Source: Changpingibacter yushuensis (GTDB lineage: Bacteria; Actinomycetota; Actinomycetes; Actinomycetales; Actinomycetaceae). Taken from it: a DNA stretch of 64,000 nt. The notes below the pieces were generated by a model. It was given only the letters and a program-made list of their open reading frames with translations, did not search any database and was not told the DNA's origin. The position numbers and the translations under genes are program-made. The stretch lies in NCBI RefSeq assembly GCF_014041995.1, contig NZ_CP059492.1:1922001-1986000 (forward strand), given 5' to 3'. Below are positions 8,605-15,338 of this stretch, piece by piece. Numbering within the stretch: position 1 is the first letter of the stretch; the number at the start of each line of letters is the position of its first letter.

Positions 8605-8853
8605 GTGACAGCAATCAACATACTTGCCACGCGCTGGTCAGGTGGGTGGCAACTCGAAATAGATGAAGACCACCACACGCAGGCACCGCTTTAGCCAAGT
8701 TACACCAGCAGGTCGTTGACTATCTCTACACGGTTGACGAATCGGTCAATCTTTCAACACGGGAGATACATATCGTTCCTCAGGTCGCCTCTCTTGGCAG
8801 AGATCGAAGAAGCACGGCAGGCTAACGCCTCTGCCCCAATGGTTACCCAATGA
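8605..8853 (+). pseudogene. HicB-like antitoxin gene, broken by two frameshifts
   Basis: A GTG at 8605 with AAAGGAG well placed begins VTAINILATRWSGGWQLEID EDHHTQ, then TAG at 8692. The protein continues in another frame as TALAKLHQQVVDYLYTVDES VNLSTREIHIVP and, after a second shift, as LLAEIEEARQANASAPMVTQ up to TGA 8851-8853. Put together this matches the start of the actinobacterial HicB-like family (RWSGGWEL...TQV..L..A..QV.DYLDT). The usual C-terminal helix-turn-helix is missing. No toxin partner is recognisable. Clearly dead; the family name is moderately sure. Confidence 0.65.
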
Positions 8854-8929
8854 TTGATGGTGTTGTAAGCCTGGGCGCGGTGGTGAGCGGTGGCGAAGAG
8901 CTGGGCGATCTGGGTGTCAGTGTCCATGG

Positions 8930-9874
8930 TTGCCAAGAGCCGGGTGGGGATGGCTGGGAACTGGGTATGGCGATTGCCACCTGCCATACGGACAAGGCTC
9001 CTTCAGCTGGGACTCCAACCTCCAAATTTGGGTCGGACGCTACGACACTGGAACCGTCAACGAGCACGGAGACGCATCCAACCTCAACCAGTGGATCATC
9101 CCTCAGATCGGGAACGTGGAGATCGAAGTCCTCACCGCAGCACACATGCGCAAAGTCGGAGAGGCAGCACGCACATCCGGACGCAGCCTCTCCACAGCCA
9201 ACAGTGCCCAACGGGCCCTCAACAAGATGCTGGTGGCGGCACTCGCAGACGGCTACCGGGTGCCCGAACGATTCTTCGCGGCGAAGAAATCCGGCGCCGG
9301 GAAATCCTCGAAACGCACCTCCATGAGCAAACAAGAAGTTGCAGCGACTTTCACTCAGGCATACGCCATGCACCCCGACGCAGTACGCCTCTTCCTCGCC
9401 GTCTTCCACGGAACCAGAGCAGGCGAAATCTCGGGCCTCCACTGGGTCCACCTACTCTTCGACCCGACACTCAAACCCGACGCCATCGTCGCCGCACCAT
9501 GCGCCTCACACTGCAAGTACATTCCCTCCCCTATCTCGACCGAGATATGGGAACATTCCGGATCAAGGAGGGCGACGACGTCGAGGTCACACGCCTCGGC
9601 TATGCACGTAACCGTGAAGCCGATCGCTAAGAGTAGAGAGACGCGCAAAAGGCCGCCCAACGGAACTCGCAACAGTCATGGTGAGCTCTTCGGCGATGCC
9701 GAATACTATCTACTTCACGAAGCCCGTCACTCCAAGATCTCACTACTCGCAGACTCAGGCTTTCCACAGCACATTACCGAGATGCTGGTTGACCAAACAA
9801 AGCTCGTCAAGAACCACGTCCACGGCGACATGAAGATCGCAGCAAAAGCAACCAACGACGACCGCACCCCCTAA
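8930..9874 (+). pseudogene. int: degenerate tyrosine recombinase (phage/ICE-type integrase)
   Basis: Open frame whose pieces match integrase landmarks. An N-terminal SFSWDSNLQIWVGRYDTG arm-type segment is followed after a gap by WIIPQIGNVEIEVLTAAHMR KVGEAARTSGRS (core-binding domain) and then by FHGTRAGEISGLHW, which holds the first catalytic Arg. Near the end LLHEARHSKISLLADSGF corresponds to the H-x-x-R box, but the tyrosine motif is replaced by KNHVHGDMK. The linker between N-terminal segment and core domain, and about 100 residues in the middle, are lost or scrambled (fragments of that part appear in other frames around 9500-9630). At 314 codons it is well short of the usual 380-420. Inactive, and the best evidence for a former integrated element here. 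Confidence 0.78.
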
Positions 9875-9965
9875 CCCTTCCTCCGCCCTAAGTCACAGAC
9901 CGTTCTACTCGAACCTGGTCGCCAGTCAGGTCGAAATTAGGACAAGTTTCATCCACATCGTTGCC

Positions 9966-9987
9966 AAAATGTGTCCACTATTGTGTC
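9966..9987. repeat. 22-bp repeat copy 1, possible integrase arm site
   Basis: Begins AAAATGTGTCCACTATTG; 19 of 22 bases agree with 10922-10943. Each copy also holds two ATGTGTC/TTGTGTC half-units 11-12 bases apart. Copy 1 follows the integrase remnant by about 90 bp. Confidence 0.45.
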
Positions 9988-10067
9988 TTCGAACACATAC
10001 CCGCTGATAGGCTCACCGAAATAATTGGTCCGTATGAAAGAACTATGGGCAGACCGTTAGGGGTTTC

Positions 10068-10496
10068 ATGAAGACAAAAACAGTATTGCAGATAGCTGCG
10101 GCAACATTATGCGGTCTGGTGCTCCTATTGATCCCAGGGATTGCCACCAAGATATACAGTGCTAACTTCTCCGGGAACTATTTGCAGGGAAATTCTCTTG
10201 TTTCCGGCAACATAGTGGTCGTAATTCTCGGAGTTGTCATTGGAGCACTCTCCGCTGTTTCTATATACCTTCTTGGATCGTACGAAAGCCTATTGCCAGC
10301 TCACGTTGTTGGAATACCGATATCTATTGAGGTCATAGCTGCCCTCTTGATCTGGAACCTGGCTCCATCACTGATTATCAATAATCCTCCTCTGGTTCTC
10401 ATCGTTTGGTCAGCAATCATCTCTCTTCAACTCTGCGCTCCGATCATCAAAACACAATCAAGAAGAAGGCTGAGCAAAGATGTACGAGCGGAGTGA
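10068..10496 (+). CDS. integral membrane protein, unknown, four membrane segments
   Basis: 142 residues with hydrophobic stretches at about 5-26, 45-68, 76-97 and 104-124 and a basic C-terminus. Start ATG 10068 has TTAGGGG upstream. No family recognised. It sits between the integrase remnant and the tRNA-Gly gene, so it may be cargo of the former element. A+T content is higher than in the core genes nearby. Confidence 0.5.
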   Translation: MKTKTVLQIAAATLCGLVLLLIPGIATKIYSANFSGNYLQGNSLVSGNIVVVILGVVIGALSAVSIYLLGSYESLLPAHVVGIPISIEVIAALLIWNLAPSLIINNPPLVLIVWSAIISLQLCAPIIKTQSRRRLSKDVRAE

Positions 10497-10532
10497 AGCC
10501 GAGTAGAGCTCTTCGAGTGCGAGGCGTTTCTT

Positions 10533-10805
10533 TTAATCGTCACGCTCTAACTCCAGAGCGTCTGGGCGCGTGGAGAGCTTCTCGATCTCTGCTTTCGAGT
10601 CTGCGAGGTGTTCCCGAATGACTCTAATCGCGACAGCGCTGCAGCAGCGCTGACGAAGGTCTTTGAAATGTTCACCGCAATTGTCACCACTGGCGGGGTC
10701 ACAAACTGTGTAACCGAACCCCTCTGAGAGAGGCTGGCAGAGTTGGGTTGCGTGCTGCAGGTCCTTGGCGGCGACTTCCGGGAGGACCGCGGTGTCTCTC
10801 GTAGA
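10533..10805 (-). pseudogene. orphan coding remnant, 90 codons, no start
   Basis: The minus frame bounded by TGA at 10806-10808 and TAA at 10533-10535 reads as a plausible acidic protein tail (TAVLPEVAAKDLQHATQLCQ..., FKDLRQRCCSAVAIRVIREH, ending ALELERDD) with no ATG, GTG or TTG near its beginning. Family not recognised. Likely the 3' end of a gene lost by rearrangement beside tRNA-Gly. Confidence 0.35.
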
Positions 10806-10921
10806 TCAACAGCGTCATTGTCGACGTGTGATACTCCGTCGACCACGTTAAGGAACCCTCAGTCGAACGGCGCGAGTGTGCGGCGTGGTACCTGTGCGGT
10901 ATCGGGGCGGGTTTGACGCCC

Positions 10922-10943
10922 AAAATGTGTCTAATAATGTGTC
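10922..10943. repeat. 22-bp repeat copy 2, next to tRNA-Gly
   Basis: Begins AAAATGTGTCTAATAATG; matches copy 1 at 19 of 22 positions. It lies 80 bp from the 3' end of tRNA-Gly, where integrase arm sites or att remnants are expected. Confidence 0.45.
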
Positions 10944-10972
10944 TAATAAGCCCGTTTTGGCCCTGAAACAAT

Positions 10973-11013
10973 GAAAGACCGGCAGCCACTTTTCGTTGTG
11001 GTGCCGGTCTTTC
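10973..11013 (-). terminator. terminator of tRNA-Gly
   Basis: Long stem GAAAGACCGGCA...TGCCGGTCTTTC with a one-base bulge, directly beyond the 3' end of the minus-strand tRNA. Confidence 0.8.
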
Positions 11014-11022
11014 GTGTGTTGG

Positions 11023-11093
11023 AGCGAGTGACGGGAATCGAACCCGCGTGATCTGCTTGGAAGGCAGAGGCTCTACCATTGAGCTACACTCGC
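11023..11093 (-). tRNA. tRNA-Gly (TCC)
   Basis: 71 nt cloverleaf on the minus strand: acceptor GCGAGTG/CACTCGC, D-arm GTAGCTCAATGGTAGAGC, anticodon loop CTTCCAA giving TCC, T-arm CGGGTTCGATTCCCG. CCA is not encoded. Probable integration site for the decayed element on its 3' side. Confidence 0.95.
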
Positions 11094-11247
11094 GTGCTCA
11101 ACGAGAATAGCAGGTTGGTGGCCCAGAATTCACATCGGCGTGCTCCGCCGAAGCGTGTTAACCATCACGGTTCCCTTTCCCACAAGTGTTCGATGTGCTT
11201 TTTGCATGTCCTTTCCCCTAAGATGAACAAGTCCCAGTAATGGGTCA

Positions 11248-11320
11248 CGGGGTATGGCGCAGTTGGTAGCGCGCCCGCTTTGGGAGCGGGAGGCCGTGGG
11301 TTCGAGTCCCGCTACCCCGA
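11248..11320 (+). tRNA. tRNA-Pro (TGG)
   Basis: 73 nt: acceptor CGGGGTA/TACCCCG, anticodon loop CTTTGGGAG region giving TGG, T-arm GTGGGTTCGAGTCCCGC. CCA not encoded. Lies 154 bp from tRNA-Gly and in the opposite direction. Confidence 0.95.
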
Positions 11321-11436
11321 CAGTCGGAATGTGCAACAGAGAGCTCTTCGCCAGAATGAGTATCGCCACAGGCATGGAACGCCAGCCGAAACTATCGCAG
11401 CTGCCTTGGTGGAGCAAAGCGTAAGCGCACAAGGCG

Positions 11437-11499
11437 GGTTCACCTTCACTGCGTAATACGGTTCACCTTCACTGCTTAAGGCAGATCCACCTTCACCTC
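11437..11499. repeat. three degenerate direct repeats, period about 23 bp
   Basis: GGTTCACCTTCACTGC at 11437-11452 and again at 11460-11475, then GATCCACCTTCACCTC at 11484-11499. In a gap of 290 bp with no gene between tRNA-Pro and the TetR regulator. Confidence 0.6.
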
Positions 11500-11612
11500 T
11501 AAGAAGCTCCGCACTATCTCGCGGCACAGACACAGCGCCACTTTGACCCGGAAAATATGCCTTCAGCAGACGGCCGAGGCACGCACCATGACGGCCTTCT
11601 CGCACGGGGAGA

Positions 11613-12350
11613 CTAAATAAGCCCGCTAGTCACGGTGAGTCCGTCACCCTCATTTCCGCAATGTCCACTCGAGATTCGTGCGATGAGATCACGTGCCGCT
11701 GCAAGGTTCTCTGCCGTCACCTCACCAGGTTCCTGATCCGTCTTGGGAAGGCTGAGCCCAAAAAGGATCCCTTCCACGATCTGCTCCAGATACTGTGTAG
11801 TGCCACCGCGGGCCTCATTGAGCGAACTTCTTGCCACATAATCTAAGAACAGCACGACCAAAATGTCGGCAAGGTTGGAGACGTCGATAATGGGTGTGCG
11901 GTGCAGCCGGTCAAGCGCACTCAAGACCGTCTTGCTCAGGAGCTTGCTGAAGTTCTCCCTATCGGCTACACCAAAATCAGCCCGGTCTGGGTTCCGCAGC
12001 CGAAACATTGTGAACTCCGTGGTCAAGATATAAAGAGTCCGGCCTTCAGGCTGAATCGCAACCAGAATCTCCACGAGCGATTTCACACTCGCAGGCTCCT
12101 CCACTGCTTCCACGGCATCTTGAATGACATCCAACAGGCCAGCCGCACGGGTAACCAACACATCACGCAAAAGCTCTTCCAGAGAAGAGTAGTTCGAGTA
12201 GAAAGCGCCGCGCGAGAATCCCGCCAACTTGACGATTTCGTCGATTCGAGCGCCGGAGAAACCCTTCTCAGTGAACACTTCTGTGGCAGCGCTAAGTAGC
12301 CGCGCCTTTGTGTTCTCACGCTTTCGGAGACTCTCGTAGGACTGATTCAC
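11613..12350 (-). CDS. TetR/AcrR-family transcriptional regulator of the export operon
   Basis: 245 residues from a GTG at 12350 with GGGAG five bases upstream; the frame is open further up but has no good start there. N-terminal helix-turn-helix: TKARLLSAATEVFTEKGFSG ARIDEIVKLAGFSRGAFYSNY (residues about 12-55, without the break), the classic TetR fold. The C-terminal half is the ligand and dimer domain with an acidic end. It is divergent from the MMPL-YhgE operon; two near-identical operator-like sites fill the gap at 12529-12562. By analogy it represses the transporter until a ligand (drug or membrane stress) binds. Confidence 0.88.
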   Translation of the reverse strand: MNQSYESLRKRENTKARLLSAATEVFTEKGFSGARIDEIVKLAGFSRGAFYSNYSSLEELLRDVLVTRAAGLLDVIQDAVEAVEEPASVKSLVEILVAIQPEGRTLYILTTEFTMFRLRNPDRADFGVADRENFSKLLSKTVLSALDRLHRTPIIDVSNLADILVVLFLDYVARSSLNEARGGTTQYLEQIVEGILFGLSLPKTDQEPGEVTAENLAAARDLIARISSGHCGNEGDGLTVTSGLI

Positions 12351-12528
12351 GACTTCTCCCTTCCTCAAGTGTTCGCGGGCCATTGCGCACCAGTACCTTG
12401 CACCGCTACTGACCGGGCTCGGACATCCAGAGTATCCGGTCTGCTCAGCTAGATCCTCACACCATATCTTGCAGTGTTCGGGCTCACGCTGCTGACAATA
12501 TGCATTCACAACCGAATTGCATACACTT

Positions 12529-12562
12529 CTGTATTGAATATATTACTGTATTGAAATACTGT
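12529..12562. promoter_or_regulatory. tandem TetR-type operator
   Basis: Two copies of CTGTATTGAAATA-like sequence 16 bp apart. The right copy, ACTGTATTGAAATACTGT (12545-12562), is close to a palindrome (ACwGTATT-nn-AATACwGT). The left copy at 12529-12543 is degenerate. About 50 bp before the MMPL start and 180 bp before the regulator start; A+T-rich and likely overlapping the promoters. Confidence 0.7.
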
Positions 12563-12611
12563 TCACTTCCCGCTTCATCTGATTCACTCGATTCGTTCGA
12601 AAGAGCACTGC

Positions 12612-15338
12612 ATGTCCTCCTCTCTCCATCGCCTAGGCCTCTGGTGCGCCAACCATGGCAAACGAGTCCTTGCCATATGGTTCGCCCTCCTCGCCGCCCT
12701 CGCTGCGGCGGTTGCCGCCGTTGGTATGAATCTCGACAACACCTTCGAGATCTCAAACAGCGAATCTCTCGACGGCCTAACCATCTTGAGCGAACGTCTG
12801 CCGCAGGCTGCCGGCACCAGTGAGCAGGCGTTATTCACCTCAAAGTCCGGGGATATCACCGTTCACCAAACCACCATCGAAGAGTTCGTGGATGCAGCAG
12901 GTGATATCGATGGCATCTCCACAGCGAGTGATCCATTCGCTGAATCGACAAACACCATCTCCGATAACGGTGCATCCGCCCTCGTTCAAATCCAAAGCGA
13001 TTCAAGTGTCGGATCGGCGGTAGGCGCAGCCTCCGAAAAGGCAAACCAAGTTGCAAATCAGCTCGATTCGCTGGCCGCCGCCGCCGAAGCCAGCGACTCC
13101 GACCTGACCGTTCAACTGGGAGGCACCATCGGCCAAACCGTAGCGATCGAGCTTTCCGCCACTGAGATCATCGGCGTCATCATAGCCGCCGTGGTGCTCC
13201 TCATTACATTCGGATCGGTTATGGCCGCCGGAGCTCCAATCATCTCCGCTTTGCTGGGTGTTGGCGTCGGAATTCTCGGCATCGTGTTTGTCGCAAGTTT
13301 TGTTTCAATCAACTCGACCACACCCGTTCTCGCCGTCATGATCGGTCTGGCAGTCGGTATCGACTACGCATTGTTCATCATCTCGCGAGCGCGCGAGTAC
13401 CTGGCCGAAGGCATCGAACCCAAGGAAGCTGCCGCCCGTGCAATTGCCACGGCCGGTTCGGCCGTGGCATTCGCGGGAACCACTGTCATTGTGGCCCTCT
13501 GCGGACTTTCAGTTGCCGGCATCGCATTTCTGACCTCCATGGGTATTGCTTCCGCCGCTGCCGTGGCAGTTGCCGTGTGTGTGGCACTCACCGCTGTCCC
13601 GGCCATGCTGGGCCTGATGGGCGAGCGCATTGCCCCTAAGGAACGTCACGGCCGAAAGACGGGTGCCATGGCTTCCCGCTGGGTGAATGCTGTGACACGG
13701 TTTCCCGCCGCCACGATCCTTGCCGTCATCGCAATTCTCGGAGTCTGCACGATTCCCATTTCTGCCGTAAGCCTTGCGCTGACGGATAACGGCTTCGAAC
13801 CTCAAGGCACGCAGCAACGCGATACGTACGATGCCATTTCCGAAGCGTACGGACCAGGGTACAACTCGCCCATCATCGTTATTGCCAACATCGTTCAGAC
13901 GGACGACCCGGTCTCAGTAGTTGCAGATCTGGCAGATGAAATCGGGACGCTCGACGGGGTCGCTCGAGTTGCGTTGGAGACCCCAAATGAGGATGGTTCG
14001 CTGGCATTTATCGAGATACTTCCGGAAGAGGGGCAAGCTGATCAAGCAACCACAGACCTCGTGAAGACCATTCGGTCAAACGCTTCAGATTACGAAGCCC
14101 AGTTTGGAATATCGGACCTCATGGTCACCGGCCGCACGGCAATCGCAATCGATGTTGCGAACAAACTCAACAGCGCGCTTCTCCCATTCGGAACTGTGGT
14201 TGTGGGCCTCTCGCTCGTCCTCTTGATGGTGGTGTTCCGCTCGATCGCCGTTCCCATCACCGCCACGCTCGGCTATCTCCTCTCCCTTGGAGCAGGAATG
14301 GGAGCGGTTGGCGCCGTGTGGGGTTGGGGCTGGTTTGCCGATGCCATCAACGTCACGAAAACCGGCGCCGTCATATCCTTCCTTCCCGTGATCGTTATGG
14401 GCATCTTGTTTGGCTTGGCTATGGACTACGAGGTGTTCCTGGTTTCTCGTATGCGCGAAGAATGGATCAAGACGCATGACGCGAAAGCCTCCGTCAAAGC
14501 GGGCTTTGTGGGTTCCGCAAAAGTTGTGAGCGTGGCCGCCATCATCATGACCAGCGTGTTTGCCGCGTTTATCCCTGATGGCATGGTCTATATCAAACCA
14601 ATCGCTGTGGCACTGACTGTGGGCATTGCGGCTGATGCATTCTTGGTCCGCATGACCTTCATTCCCGCGGCGATGTACTGGTTGGGCGAACAGGCATGGT
14701 GGCTCCCCGGCTGGTTGGACCGCCTTCTGCCCGTAGTGGATATCGAGGGTGAAGGCTTGGAACGCAACCTCGAGCACACGCAATGGGTGGCCCAGAATGG
14801 TCCGTCCACAGTCCGCATTGAGAATCTGGTTGTCTCTGAAGGCAGCGATGTTGCTATCGATGGGCTATCGCTCGCTCTTGCTTCTGGTGAGTTGGCTGTT
14901 GTTCGGACCGACGACGTCGCCGCGCGGCTTTCGCTTGCCGCCGTTATCGGTGCTCGGCTTCGCGCCACATCCGGAAAGGTGATCATTGGACGGAACTGTT
15001 TGCCCGACGGCACGGCATCCGCCCAAGGCATGACAACCTCCCTTCACAACTGGGACGACGAAATCACGGACCGGGCTCAGGTTGTCGTCGTCGACGATCC
15101 GGGTGGGCGCCGCTGGAAACGAGTCCGCCAACTACTGGAAGAAGGAAGAACTGTGGTTGTGACCGGACCGCTCGCACTGGCGGTCCCAGATGATCTGAAA
15201 CCTACAGACCAAACCGATCTGGGCACGGCAGGACAACCCATCCACCGCCGCCACGCACCTGCCCGAGACCTTGTGTCGAGTTCCGTTGGAACGTCTACCA
15301 CCTCGGTAAACGAGGCAAACGATTGGAGAGATCAATGA
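12612..15338 (+). CDS. MMPL-family (RND) exporter with a C-terminal degenerate ABC-ATPase-like domain
   Basis: 908 residues. Two MMPL halves: each has a membrane segment, an extracellular loop, and a bundle of about five segments with signature residues GIDYALFIISRAREY (about 248) and AMDYEVFLVSRMREEW (about 601); the Asp and Tyr are the proton-relay residues of the family. After the last membrane segments, residues about 733-860 resemble an ABC nucleotide-binding domain: VRIENLVVSEGSDVAIDGLS, then LALASGELAVVRTDDVAARLS where Walker A should be, TSGKVIIG, and VVVVDDPGG as a Walker B look-alike. The P-loop Gly and Lys are absent, so ATP binding is doubtful. Likely exports lipids or amphiphilic drugs with the overlapping YhgE protein. 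Start ATG 12612. Confidence 0.9.
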   Translation: MSSSLHRLGLWCANHGKRVLAIWFALLAALAAAVAAVGMNLDNTFEISNSESLDGLTILSERLPQAAGTSEQALFTSKSGDITVHQTTIEEFVDAAGDIDGISTASDPFAESTNTISDNGASALVQIQSDSSVGSAVGAASEKANQVANQLDSLAAAAEASDSDLTVQLGGTIGQTVAIELSATEIIGVIIAAVVLLITFGSVMAAGAPIISALLGVGVGILGIVFVASFVSINSTTPVLAVMIGLAVGIDYALFIISRAREYLAEGIEPKEAAARAIATAGSAVAFAGTTVIVALCGLSVAGIAFLTSMGIASAAAVAVAVCVALTAVPAMLGLMGERIAPKERHGRKTGAMASRWVNAVTRFPAATILAVIAILGVCTIPISAVSLALTDNGFEPQGTQQRDTYDAISEAYGPGYNSPIIVIANIVQTDDPVSVVADLADEIGTLDGVARVALETPNEDGSLAFIEILPEEGQADQATTDLVKTIRSNASDYEAQFGISDLMVTGRTAIAIDVANKLNSALLPFGTVVVGLSLVLLMVVFRSIAVPITATLGYLLSLGAGMGAVGAVWGWGWFADAINVTKTGAVISFLPVIVMGILFGLAMDYEVFLVSRMREEWIKTHDAKASVKAGFVGSAKVVSVAAIIMTSVFAAFIPDGMVYIKPIAVALTVGIAADAFLVRMTFIPAAMYWLGEQAWWLPGWLDRLLPVVDIEGEGLERNLEHTQWVAQNGPSTVRIENLVVSEGSDVAIDGLSLALASGELAVVRTDDVAARLSLAAVIGARLRATSGKVIIGRNCLPDGTASAQGMTTSLHNWDDEITDRAQVVVVDDPGGRRWKRVRQLLEEGRTVVVTGPLALAVPDDLKPTDQTDLGTAGQPIHRRHAPARDLVSSSVGTSTTSVNEANDWRDQ

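Noticed and set aside
10699-11079. 126-codon minus frame starting in the tRNA-Gly gene
   Set aside because: Reads through a tRNA; a known source of false gene calls.
11312-11605. 97-codon minus frame near tRNA-Pro
   Set aside because: Covers the tRNA end and the repeat cluster; composition is not protein-like.
14085-14783. 232-codon minus frame inside the MMPL gene
   Set aside because: His- and Gly-rich mirror of the MMPL membrane bundle.
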